Shown piece after piece: positions 11,444-22,910 of a DNA stretch of 64,000 nt. The position numbers were made by a program, and so were the translations under genes. Under the pieces are notes generated by a model. That model ran no database searches. It had not been told where the DNA came from and saw only the letters and a list, made by a program, of their open reading frames with translations. Every line of letters starts with the position of its first letter. Positions within the stretch are counted from its first letter, which is position 1. The stretch is taken from NCBI GenBank assembly GCA_021018815.1, contig JAITYX010000066.1, forward strand, positions 682,001-746,000, read 5' to 3'. This DNA is from Talinum fruticosum. Taxonomy: Eukaryota; Streptophyta; Magnoliopsida; Caryophyllales; Talinaceae.

Positions 11444-13260
11444 ATGGCTCGGAATAATGGAGAGTTCGATGAAGGAAGATCATCAACCGGACCACCTAAG
11501 TTCAAGGGGTCAAACTTTTCACATTGGAAAAATATGATGGAATGCTTTCTAATGGATAATGATGAAGAAGTCTAGAAAATCATCAAGGATGGAAACTTCA
11601 TCCTAATGAAGACGGAAGGTGTCCGATATGTGCCTAAAGAGAAATCCGAGTACACCACTAAAGAGATTGAGAAGTTCGGAAAGAACTTCAAAGTTATGAA
11701 CACGCTGATGTGTGCCATCAGCTCAAAAGAATACTACAAAGTCTCTTCCTATGATACAGCCAAAGAGGTGTGGGACACACTTGTTAACACATATTAAGAA
11801 AAACTCAAGTAAATCAGGTGAAGATAAGTCAATATCTTCATAACTATGAGCTATTCGGAATGGAGCCAGAGGAAAACATCTCTCACATGTATGCTCGGTT
11901 CACTGAGATTACTAACAATCTCAAGTCTCCGGGTAGCAAGATCTCACACGAGGAAGTGGTCGGAAAAATTTTGAGAAGTCTACTAAAGAGAAAATGGGGT
12001 CCCAAGATGACAGACCATTGAAGAAGCTCAAAACCTCTCTCAACTAAAGCCGGACGAGCTCATTGGGAAGTTGCTTACTCATGATATTCATCTGGAAGAA
12101 GAGGATGCCAAGGTCAGCACCAAAAAGAACATTGCGCTAAAGGCCTCGAAAGCGGACGTCAAAGTCCGAGATCTTTAGAATCGAAGAGGATCCCATGGCA
12201 CTCATTTCCCGAGTCTTCAAAAAGATGATGAAGTATAAGAAGTGGCAAAAGAGGCCAAAAGGAAGAGTTCTACAAGAATGATAACGACAGGAAAGGTAAA
12301 TACTCATCCCTTGGAAAGTTATCTTTAATTAAGAACTCTAGTTGCTTTGAATGTGGCAGCAAGGAGCACATAGTCAAGGACTTGTCCAAAGAAAAAGAAG
12401 GACAGAAAGAAGAAAAAGGCTATGATGGTTACCTAGAGTGGTGATGACTCATCCGAAGAAGATGATTCTAATGACTTGAAGTGTCTTATGGCATTGACGG
12501 ACTCGGAAGTTGAATCCGAGTTAGATAATGACAACTCGGATATTGAGGAGACAAGTCCTCAGGAGGTAATTGAATATTTCCTTAAGTTCTCCAAAGTTGA
12601 TTTAGCTAGATATATTTTTACTTTGGAAGAAAAGTCTAATTCGACTCTTCGGACTTCAAAGAAGAACTTGATTCTCTTACTACTAAGAGTAACGTTTTGA
12701 AAAATGAGTTAGAAAACTTGAGAAAAATCCGAAGGTACCGGAGACCGAGTGCTCAAGACAATGAGACCGAGTCCGAGTCACTCGAACAGAGAATGAGCAA
12801 GCTGAAAAGAAGCTCAATGAGTCCCAAGAGATGGTTTTAAAACTCACTCAAGGTCAGAAAAACCTTGAACTTTTACTAGAGTCGTCGGTGTGTCTCATTA
12901 AGAAAAGAAGGTCTTGGTTACAATGTCTGAAGAGCAATCTAATTCCTATTCCAGTCTTTTCAAAAATGACTCCGAACTCCGAAGTTTAGAAAGGCTGAGC
13001 ATAGTCCCATTCACTCTCATGAAAAGGGGACTAAGCCTAGACCAGTTCTACGGAAAAAGCCTACTCCAATTGTTTACAAAAGAAATAATTTTCAAAGTAA
13101 AGAGACACAGACTCGGTATTCTAGAAAGAAGACTCGAGAATCGGACCGGACCCAAAATCATTCAAATTTGGGTTCCCAAAAGTGCTATTCCTTATAAAAG
13201 GACCACAGTAAAGAGAGTTATTGGGTTTGTAAAAGAAAGTGAGAAGCGTTAGTTTGTTTT
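11444..13260 (+). pseudogene. Copia gag region of gag-pol (copy C)
   Basis: ATG at 11444 gives MARNNGEFDEG, shared with D. An internal stop follows DNDEEV near 11572. The UBN2-type gag domain covers VWDTLVNTY (about 11770-11797) and the EPEENISHMYARFTEITNNL block. The CCHC knuckle starts at 12343 (CFECGSKEHIVKD); a one-base insertion near 12382 destroys its last Cys in frame. Downstream is an acidic Asp/Glu/Ser linker and a Lys/Glu-rich coiled-coil region leading into pol without a gag stop. In this family gag and pol appear to form one polyprotein. Frame breaks near 11797, 12018 and 12700. Confidence 0.85.
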
Positions 13261-13263
13261 TGT

Positions 13264-13614
13264 TTTGTAGGTGACTAAAAAATGAAAGGGTCATTGGTAC
13301 TTAGACAGATGGTCGCTTACGCCATATGTCCGGAGATTCAAAACTCTACTCGAGTTAGAAGATCCGAAGGGAGAAAAAGTCACATTTGGAAACAACAACA
13401 AGAGCAAGATAGTTGGGATTGGCAAGATTGGTCAAGGAAACAACTCGGTCAGCCTAGTCTACCTTGTCAAAGGGTTTAAGTACAATCTCCATAGCATTTC
13501 TCGACTTTGTGACAAAGGTCAAGAGGTAAAGTTCACTCAAACCAACTGCTATATTTCCGATGCAATCACCAAAGAGACTAAGCACTCAGGTCCGAGGTCG
13601 GTTAACACTTATAC
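13264..13614 (+). pseudogene. Copia protease/pre-integrase fragment (copy C)
   Basis: Starts with the HWYLD-like block of the copia protease (about 13294-13306); the bases after it are scrambled relative to the D-S-G motif. It then covers the FGNNNKSKIVGIGKIGQGN and SISRLCDKGQEVKFTQ blocks. It stops at 13614 in the NTY region, where copy D begins. The rest of the gene resumes after 24495. Confidence 0.8.
13610..13614. repeat. Target site duplication of copy D, left
   Basis: TATAC immediately before the LTR of D; matched by TATAC at 24491-24495. Confidence 0.8.
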
Positions 13615-15195
13615 CGAAGACTCGGACACCTGCTCAATATCTTTCCGAGTCATGCAAAAGGAATCGGGTATACCGATGTTATTCATGTAGAGTTTTGATT
13701 CAAAGGCATTCTCTGTGTCTTAGAAACTTACTTGAGTAAAATTGTAGTTTCTCTAAGTGATTCGGCCCTCACTTATCTCTTTTATCGCTTTTCGGTTAGC
13801 GACTCGAAAAGCTGGATCTTTATTACGAGTCCACTCTCACTCGGAATAATCGCATTTCGAATATACCGAGTATTCCACCGTTTCTCACTCGGAATCGACT
13901 TATTGTTATCTATTCTATTGTTTGCATAGTCGGTATTCGTAGTTCTTCTCATGCTTAGTCTATATCAAGTTTTTCCCACTCGATATTCGTTATAGAACTT
14001 GATCCTTTGCTTAAGACTAAGTCATTTGGAATTCCGAGTATTATGGATATTAGACTCGGAAAATTCCATTTCTTTTCTCACTCGAGATAATCAATTGCGT
14101 ATTTTCCATAACTATTCTATTATCTGTGTCTAACCTTGGACCAAAGTATTTTATACTTTGAGAACCAAAGTTGTTTTACTTTTGTAGGTTATCCAATCGA
14201 GGATATCTTTTCAACTACAAAAGTAGCCGGCTTCGAACGTCAAATCACCAGCGAGATATGGCTTTTCAACTTCCTCGCTTTAGTCCCGGAAGATTGTGTC
14301 GAAGGTCATGCGCTTCCATATCCGGAAAAGCTGGAACGCCAAGCCTAACGGTGGTTTCCACCTCATTTTTCAAGACACAACCTATGGTTTTGGGACTTCC
14401 AAGAGAGTTAAACCATTGTCCAACGCTCATATTTCAACGGATACTTTCGAGTGACTCGGAAAGCCTCTCCCAACGGTCACGAGAAGACTCTCGGTCGGCG
14501 AGATGAAGATAACGGCTACTCTGCTTGGTTATCTATAAATAGAAGCCACTTCACAAGACTTGAAGATTGCCGAATCTATTGTTAATACACATACTTGAGA
14601 AAAGTTATTGTATTTACTTCCAATATTCTACTTACAACTCCCATTCTGTAATTCTTTACTCTACGAGTTGTAAGGTCTTGTACTTAGTTACAAACTCTTC
14701 TTACATTCTTTGTAAGGTCCCTTGAATAAGTCTGTAAAGGTTAACTCGGCTTAGTTGTACCTAGACTGTAAGGGTTATCTCAGCTAGGAAGTACTAGATC
14801 GAGATAAGGGAACTTCGAGTCTAGGAAAACTTGTATAGAGTTGTCTAAGGGAGCAACTCGGGTTACGTCAAGTTCACGGTATTTTGTGGACTCGAAATAG
14901 TGGATTTGACTTCGTGATCTGGATTGACACGGGCCATGGTTTTACTGCCCGAGGAGGGTTTCCACGTAAAATCTCTGTGTTCATTTTACGAGTTCATTCT
15001 AGACTCGGATAGCTTTATTGCTCTTGCTTCTTACGGTTCATTGCTTTACGAGTCCAATCTTTTCGACCTCGTTGTTAGACTCGGAATCTGTCTTTGCCTC
15101 TTTTACGTGTATAAGTGTGTATTTTCACGAAGAATTTTCTATCACCCTATTCACCCCCTCTAGGGTGAATCGAGACTCTCCCGAGCAAACCTTCA
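13615..15195 (+). repeat. 5' LTR of copy D
   Basis: From CGAAGACTCGG (the family start is TGAAGACTCGG) to CAAACCTTCA. It holds TATAAATA at 14534 and the TCACCCTA/TAGGGTGA hairpin near 15142-15167. It differs from the 3' LTR mainly by single bases and small indels, often at CGAG/CTCGG positions. Confidence 0.92.
14534..14541 (+). promoter_or_regulatory. LTR TATA box (copy D, 5' LTR)
   Basis: TATAAATA followed by GAAGCCACTTCAC, conserved in the 3' LTR (23831-23838). It probably drives the genomic transcript. Confidence 0.65.
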
Positions 15196-15197
15196 AT

Positions 15198-15209
15198 TGG
15201 TATCGAGCC
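15198..15209 (+). other. Primer binding site (copy D)
   Basis: TGGTATCGAGCC, two bases after the LTR. Initiator-Met tRNA type; the usual plant site is TGGTATCAGAGC. Confidence 0.8.
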
Positions 15210-15254
15210 TAGCCTTACAGAAAGGATCTAACAATCCAAAGGTTTAAAGATCAA

Positions 15255-17045
15255 ATGGCTCGGAACAACGGAGAGTTCGACGAAGGAAGATCTTCTAACA
15301 GGCCACCGAAATTCAAAGGTTCAAACTTTGGTCATCTGGAAGAAGCTTATGGAATGTTTTCTCGTGGATCATGATGAAGATGTATGGGAAATCATACAAC
15401 AAGGAAACTACATTCCAACGAAGACGAGATGAATTCAGAATCCTTCCTAAGACAAAGGCTGAGTTCACGCCGGCGAAGCGAGAAGTTCGAAAGAACTTCA
15501 AAGCCATGAACATCCTCATGTGCGCCATAAGCTCGGAAGAATATAATCAAGTCTCTGCCTGTGACTCTGCTAAAGAGGTGTGGGACACTCTGGTCAACAC
15601 CTATGAAGGTACAAGTCGGGTGAGACGAGCGAAGATCGGTCGGTATCTTCACAAATATGAGCTTTTCAAAATGGAGCCAGAAGAGAACATTACTCGAGAT
15701 GTTCATTCGCTTCATTGAGATCACCAACAATCTCAAATCTCCGGGAAAGAAAATCTCCCATGAAGAAATGTGTCGGAAAATTCTCGAAGCCTACCCAAGA
15801 GACGATGGGGTCCTAAGGTGACTGCCATAGAAGAGGCTCGGAACCTCTCACTCTTGAAACCGAGACGAGCTCATCGGAAAACTTCGACTCATGAGATACA
15901 TCCGGAAGAAGAAGATGCTGAGGAGTACTTGTCAAAAGGAACATTGCACTTAAAGCCTCAAAATCCAAAGAAGCTAGTCCAAGCTCCTCGACTCGAGAAG
16001 ATGATCCTATGGCACTCATTGCAAGAGGCTTCAAGAGAATGATGAAGCATAAAAGATGGGACAGAAGACCAAAAGAAGAATTCTACAAGAAAGACAAGAG
16101 AGATAGAAAAGGTAAGTTTTCTTCTCCTTGAAAGTTATCTTTGTCTAAGAATTCCGGATGTTTTGAATGTGGCGGCAAAGACCACATAGTCAAGGGCTGT
16201 CCAAAACGGAAAAGGGACGAGAAAGAAGAAAAAGGCCATGATGGCAACATGGAGTGATGAGGACTCATCGAGAAGACGACGAGGATTCGAGATGACTCAA
16301 AGTGTCCGATGACAATCACCGACTTAGAAGGCGAAAAAGAATCGAGACTTAGACACGGACTCGGATAATGAGGAAGCTGATCCTCAAGAGGTAATAAACT
16401 ACTTCCTAAAATTCTCCAAAGTTGATTTAGCTAAATACATTTTTACTTTGGAAGAAAAGTCAATTCGATTCCTCTCATTTCAAAGAACAACTTGAGTCAA
16501 TCACGTGCGAGAGCATTTCTTTGAAAAACGAATTAGAAAAGCCGAGGCTCACACTCAAAGAACTCAAGACAAGTGCTCAAACTAATGAGGCTGAGTCCGA
16601 GTTACTCAGGAAAGAAAATGAGCAAGCTGAAACAGAGGCTCACTGAGTCTCAAGATCCGGTTTTAAAGTTTACTCAAGGTCGGAGGAACCTTGATATGCT
16701 CTTAGGATCACAATGTGTCTCTTTTAGAAAAGAAGGTCTTGGTTTCAACAAAAGGAAGAATCTAATTCTTACTCGGAATTGTTCAAAAGGATTCCGAAGC
16801 TGTTAAGTTCAAAAGGTTGAACATGGTCCCATTCACGAAATGAAAGGAGGACTAAACCCGGACCAATTTACAAAAAGAAACCATTTTCTTCGTTTCAAAA
16901 GGAAAGGTTTTTAAAAGGAAAGAGACACGGACTCGGTTCTACGAGAAGGAGACTCGAGAATCGAGACTAAACCCAAAGTCATTCAAATGCGGGTTCCGAA
17001 GCACCTTCTTCCTCGAGAAAAGAACCACGAGTAAGGAATGTTCTT
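15255..17045 (+). pseudogene. Copia gag region of gag-pol (copy D)
   Basis: ATG 15255 gives MARNNGEFDEGRSS, as in copies C and E. The UBN2-type gag domain includes MCAISSEEYNQVSACDSAKE and VWDTLVNTYEG (to about 15610). The CCHC knuckle CFECGGKDHIVKGC is at 16160-16201 with all four zinc ligands (C-x2-C-x4-H-x4-C). An acidic DSDNEEADPQE-type segment and a Lys/Glu coiled-coil region follow to about 16800, then a basic linker to protease. One-base indels near 15333 (loses HWKK), 15695 and 15790 break the frame. Gag forms the particle core and the knuckle binds RNA. Confidence 0.87.
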
Positions 17046-20000
17046 GGGTTCGTTAGAGGAAGTGAGAAGGGTTAGATTCTCTCTGTTTTGCGGGTCTCTC
17101 GAGAAAAGATCAAAGGACACTGGTACTGGACGGCGGATGTTCTCGACACATGTCGAGGTGACCAAGGACTCTTTTACGAGTTGGAGTCATATAAGGGAGG
17201 AAAGGTGATTTTTGGTGATGACAGCAAAGGCAAGATAGTGGGCATTGGGAAGATTGGTAATGAAAACAATCTGGTGAGCCCGAGTCTACCTTATCAAAGG
17301 ACTAAAGTACAACCTACTTAGCATCTCCCGGCTATGTGACAAAGGTCAAGAGGTAAGATTCACTCGATCCAAGTGCTACATCACGAGATGAGACCACCAA
17401 AGAGATAAAGCTCTCGGGTAAGAGATCGGGTAATACCTACATCATCCCTCTTTCGACCCAAGTCGGAACTTATCTGTTTAAAAGCATCTCTTCAAGATGA
17501 TTCTTGGACTTGGCATCGTAGATTAGGTCATATTAGCATGCATACTATCAAAAGCTTGCATCTCATCATCTGGTTAGAGGATTACCTAAGCGTGCGTTTG
17601 AGAAGGAGAAAGTATGTGAAGCATGCACCGAGAGGAAACAAGTCGAGATCTTCATTCAAATCTCTGAAGACAGTTTCCACATCCAACGTGCTTGAATTAT
17701 CGCATATGGACCTATGTGGTGAAATTCTGTGCAGAGTCTCGGAGGTAAATCTTACATACTTGTTATCATTGATGATTTTCAAGATTTACCTGGGTGTGTT
17801 TTCTCAAGCATAAGAATGAAGCCTTCGAGGAGTCCAGCAAGCTCGTAGAAAGATTCAAGTGGAGTCCCGGACTCGGATTCAAAAGATTCGAGCCGACCAT
17901 GGAAGGGAGTTCGATTACTCGGAATTCTGAGAGTTTTGTGACAAGAATGGAATTTCTCACAACTTCTCGGCACCCAGAACTCCTCGGCAGAATGGAGTAG
18001 TTGAGAGAAAGAACAGAACCCTTGAAGAGATAGCAAGGACGATGATGATTGAACACAACTTGCCTTACTTATTTGCAGGCGAGAGCGATAAACACGGCCA
18101 ACTACACTCTCAATCGATGCCTCATCGGACCCATTACGAAGAAAACACCTTATGAGCTCTACAAAGGGAGGAAGCCAAATATTTCCTATTTCGGATCTTT
18201 TGGATGTAAGTGCTTTGTCCACAACAATGGTAAGGATCATCGACCAAGTTTGATGCTCGGTCGAGACGAAGGTATTTTTCTAGGTTACTCCTCTCATAGC
18301 AAAGCTTACCGTATCTTCAACAAGCGAACTAACAAAGTGGAAGAAAGTATCCACGTAGTGTTTGATGAGCTTGAACAGGAGAAACCAAGTGAGTCTTCAT
18401 ACTCGGATCCGAAGCTCGAAAGGATGATGACGAAGATGAGCTTACAAAGACTCGAAGGAGACTACTCGAACGAGGAAGCTCGGAATGAGACAGCTCAAGA
18501 GCTCGCTCGAACGAGCAAGTCAATGAAGACGATCACTCGGAACAAGCTTACGAAGATCAAGCGATTCAGCCCACAAACCTGGTGAATCAAAGAACTGGTA
18601 AAGCATTCAAATTTACTTCCAGTCATCCCCAAGAAAACATCATTTACGTTATCAACAGTGGGGTAAGAACTCGTTCTTCTCTTCATAATCTATGTGCATT
18701 CACTGCATTCATTTCATTAACTGAACCCAAAAGTGCACTAGAAGCCCTTAATGAACCCGAATGGGTAGAGGCCATGCAAGAAGAACTGAATCAATTTGAA
18801 AGAAACCAAGTCCGGACTCGACCAACCGACCTTCGACCACCCAGTTATAGGAACCAAATGGGTTTTCAAGAACAAATTGGATGAGGGTGGGGTGGTAGTC
18901 GAAACAAGGCTAGACTTGTAGCTCAAGGTTACAATCAAGAAGAAGGAATTGATAGTGGGGAAACCTTTGCACCGAGTAGCTAGAATAGAAGCCATTAGAA
19001 TACTTGTTGGCATTTGCATCCTGCATGCATATTAAATTATATCAAATGGATGTTAAGTGTGCCTTTCTCAATGGTTTTATTGAAGAAGAAGTTTATGTCG
19101 AGCAGACCTCCTGGTTTTGAAAACTCATAATTTCCAAATCATGTTTTCAAACTTCAAAAGGCTCTCTATGGTCTTAAGCAAGCCCCTAGAGCTTGGTATG
19201 AAAGACTGAGCGGCTTCGTGGTTCAAAATGATTTCAAAAGAGGTCGGATCGACAAGACTCTATTCATAAAGACCAAAGGGAAATATTTTCTCATTGTTCA
19301 AATATATGTTGATGATATTATTATCGGTGCTACTAATGAATTTACGTGCCGAGAATTTTCCGAGTTGATGAGTCAAGAGTTCCAAATGAGTATGATGGGA
19401 GAACTCAATTTCTTCCTTGGGCTGCAAATCAAACAAGACAAAGATGGAATCTTTGTTCATCAATCAAAATACACCAAGGAACTGCTGAAGAAATATAAAC
19501 TTCAAGATGCAAAGCACGCATCGACCCCTATGAGCGACGGTATAAAGCTTGACTCGGATGAGAAAGGTAAAGCAATAGATCGAAACTCTATCGGGGTATG
19601 ATTGGATCACTGCTATATCTTACTTCAAGCGAGACCGGATATAATGTTCAGTGTTTGCCTATGCGCACGATTTCAAGCTAATCCAAAAGAATCACATCTC
19701 ATCTGCGGTGAAGAGAATATTCGAGATATCTTGCGAGGCACTCGGAATCTAGGACTATGGTATTCCGAAACTCGAAGCGACTCGACTGGATACTCGGATG
19801 CGGACTACGCAGGGTACAAGGTTGATCGAAAGAGCACATCCGGAGCTTGCCAATTTACAGGTCAATCCCTAATATCCTGGCACTCAAAGAAGCAAAACTC
19901 GGTAGCTCTATCAACTGCAGAAGCTGAATATATTGCCGCTGGAGCTTGTTGCGCTCGAATTCTCTGGATAAAACAACACTTGAAGGATCTTGGACTTTAT

Positions 20001-20247
20001 CTCAACTCGGTTCCAATCAAGTGTGACAATCAAAGCGCAATCGGTATCACTAAGAATCCTGTCCGAGCACTCAAAAACAAAGCATATTGAGGTCGGGTAT
20101 CACTTCTTACGCGATCACTCGGAAAAGGGTGATATTACACTTGAGTTCATTCCTACTAATCTTCAATTAGCTGATATCTTTACTAAGCCTCTTGGTGAGG
20201 ATCGGTTTTGTTTTATTCGGAATGAAGTTGGTATGTTAAATGCTTAA
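17046..20247 (+). pseudogene. Copia pol: PR, INT, RT, RNase H (copy D)
   Basis: Protease around 17120-17320: the catalytic triplet reads D-G-G (17129-17137) instead of D-S-G, and a base is lost just before it. Pre-integrase HHCC around 17510-17640. Integrase core: first Asp in HMDLCGE (17709-17711), second in the TDHGREF-type block near 17895, Glu in VVERKN near 18000. RT about 18750-19560 with YVDD at 19305-19316. RNase H about 19790-20247 (DADYAGYKVDRKSTSGACQF, then TAEAEYIAAG), stop at 20245-20247. Frame breaks include an extra base at 18973 and 19105 (both shared with A and E) and one near 20066. Confidence 0.92.
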
Positions 20248-20879
20248 TTATGTGTTACTTTTGTTGCATAATTACGTGCTATATGTTTTCACTTGTTAAT
20301 AACGATTAGTTCGAGTTGATTGAGTGATACTTGGGCTGATAGTTATTTTGTGTTTCGAGTCACTCGAAACCTTTACGAGTCAAACTCGGACGTAGAAAAA
20401 CTTGGACATCAAATTGTCCGAAGCTATCTCTAGAACAGTGGAGAGTTTCGGATTATTTTTTAAAATCTTTTTCTCTCTTTCTCGAGCGCTGTGATCGGAT
20501 CTTAGCCGTGGAATTCAAACCGCTGGTATCTCAATCGTTGAAGAAGAACCGTCACACCGGGCATTAATGACCGATGGACGAGGCTGAGTCGAAACGGAGT
20601 TACTTAACGGATAGTGAACGGGCGCGCTTATTCTCTCTAAATAACGACTACCCATCTTCATCTCGATATTCTAAAACTCCTTCCCTCTCAAACGAAAATC
20701 TTCTCGCGGAAGCTCTCTACGTGAACAGTGTTCCCTGATCGTCCGCAAACGTTGAAGAAGCTCTCTCTCACTCTCTCGTAAGTTTCATTTGCTCTCATTT
20801 TTTTCTTCTACCATTTTCGTTATCTTCTCTTCTACACCTCCTTCTCTTTCTCTTTCGAAAAGTTTCATCTTTTCTCACC
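20248..20879 (+). promoter_or_regulatory. ORF3 leader with decayed TATA (copy D)
   Basis: No gene here. It aligns with the leaders of A and E. At 20634-20645 CTCTAAATAACG replaces the TATAAATAACG of copy E. Downstream are a CT-rich stretch and a GTAAGT donor-like site near 20780. Interpreted as an internal promoter and 5' leader for ORF3. Confidence 0.4.
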
Positions 20880-22489
20880 ATGCCTAAAAGAGGAAACCAT
20901 CCCGACTTTCGGGTTTCTTCATCTTCCAAAAGCCCCGCACCAATAAGCCGGAAAGCTCAACCCCCACTAAACCCATTGTCACCCGAGCACCTTGCGCTGG
21001 ACGACAAGTTCTTCCCAACAACCAAATTCTCCTGGTTGTCCAACATCCAAACCACCGGAGTCTACCCTTTCTTGTGTTTCAGCGAGTTCATTTATCCTAA
21101 ACTCGTCTCTCGAGTTTTATACTCATCTCTCCCACTCCGAAAATGTTCTAACCTCTCGGGTTCGGAACATTACTTGTTCGTATCAACACCTCCCTCCTTC
21201 ACCGACTGTTCAAAGTTTCTTCTCTCTTCTTGAACAGTAACCCTATTTCCTTCACTTGAAGTCGCCGACGACTTCTTTGAAAAGTATGCTAAAGAATTCG
21301 CTTGGTCCGAAAGAACTTTTACGTGACTCGGTTGAAGTCGAAGCCAGAGCTTCGTGTTTTCTGCTGATGAGAACCTTCTTCTCACAGCATTCCAGCAAGG
21401 AGAACCCCAACTCCAAGCATCTCAAAGCCCTCTTCGATATCCCGGAGGGATACGAAGTCGACCTCTTCCCCTCCATCATTGAGCGGATGGCCGCTGTGCC
21501 AGCTCAACTCCAAACCAAGAAGAACACCTCCCTTCCTTTCGGTGCTCTTCTCACCCTTGTCTTCAAACAATTTCAAGTTCCTCTTCCCTCCGACCCTAAC
21601 GCGGTGTACGAGGCGGCCATTGTGGTCGGCAAGAAGGAACTCCGGGGTACGGATACCAGGAAACTAACCACGGTGTGCAGGTTCACAACTCGAGCCGAGG
21701 CCTCCTTCTCCACCTCGGACTCGGAAATCAACCCCTCTCCCTCTTCCCTCTTCACCTGGTGGTGCCTCCACCTCGGGTGCTTCCAGATCTCTCTCTGCCC
21801 TCTTGTCCCCTGTTTTCATGAACAAGATCGGCTCTGTGTCTTCGAACTCGGAGACATGTTCGGGGCTTTCAAATCTGTTCTTCGGGGTCGACCATCAACC
21901 AAAAGACCAGGTCGAGTCCCAAATCCGAGAGCGGCGAGTCTCTCGTTCTTGAGATGAGAGAGCTGGTTAAGGAGCGAAGGAGGCTGGCTGAGCTCCTCGG
22001 AGAAAGAAGGTCCAAGGTGACTCGGGACCGGGATGACTCGAGACACCTCCGAGGCGTCTTCGAGCCCCGGCCGACCTCCTCGGACGGCGAGGAAGCCGAG
22101 GAAGCGAGAGGAAGAAGGCTGCAGATGCGGCGAGAGGATGCTTGAGGAACCTGCGGGCGAGGCGGGACCTTCCGGGCAAAGGGAAGAAGAGGCCATGGCA
22201 AGCTGCGAGGGTCGGCCTGCTCCCCAAGCTCAAATTGCTTGTACTCGGCTCGGACAGCGATCCGAGTGGGTCGGAAGATCTCGCTCCTCCGGCGAGTCGG
22301 CCGAGCGAGCCCCTCCAGCCCCTGAGGTCCCAAGGGAAGAACCCCTCGATCCATTCTCTCCGGGTCGGCCACTCGGAGCTGAGCCCCTTAGGATAATTCC
22401 GGGTCTCCCTTCGCCGCGCTCAAGCACATCGTCAAGATCGTATCGGCGCCGGCGCACCTCCGCCTCCACTCGAAATCCCCTCCTCCTAG
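20880..22489 (+). pseudogene. Sirevirus ORF3 (copy D), frameshifted
   Basis: ATG 20880, MPKRGNHPDFRVSS. The longest unbroken piece (21256-21957, 233 codons) covers the LMRTFFSQHSSKENPNSKHL region, the FGALLTLVFKQFQVPLP block and YEAAIVVGKKELRG. The C-terminal third has an MRELVKERRRLAELL coiled coil (from 21954), acidic Ser/Asp runs and a proline-rich segment before an SYRRRRTSAST tail; the stop is at 22487-22489. Function unknown; the central part is PF20167-like by eye. Frameshifts near 20940, 21110, 21240 and 21960. It occupies the envelope position but shows no membrane segment. Confidence 0.6.
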
Positions 22490-22621
22490 TTGGAGCCATG
22501 CACTTGAGTCATAATTCCTCGGCGTCTCCAAAATTTCTTCTTTCAAATTTTCTTTTTGTCTAGACAACTTATGTGTATTACTTGTACTTTTCTCCCTTTT
22601 TTTTGTTTCTTGTTTTTCTTG

Positions 22622-22641
22622 AAAGGCAAGGGGGAGAAATG
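22622..22641 (+). other. Early purine tract (copy D)
   Basis: AAAGGCAAGGGGGAGAAATG, about 270 bp before the LTR-adjacent tract. Shared with A and E. Confidence 0.55.
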
Positions 22642-22898
22642 TAGTCGAAACTGGTTGTCTTGTTTAGGGGAGTTTATTCCCTTGAAATTTCTTTTTAATG
22701 AAGTGATGCATTTCATTATTAATTTACGAGTTCTTTATTTTTACGAGTTATTGTTAAAGCATACGGTATTTCATTTTGCTCGATATATTATATACTTGCT
22801 CCGATTTACTCACTATGCCTTTCTCATAAGCGAACTACTCGGAATCAATCTATTTTCCTCTAACAAAGTTTCTGTTTAAGTATGGAATGCCTTTCATC

Positions 22899-22909
22899 AA
22901 AAGGGGAGA
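22899..22909 (+). other. Polypurine tract (copy D)
   Basis: AAAAGGGGAGA, then T, then the 3' LTR. Confidence 0.85.
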
Positions 22910-22910
22910 T

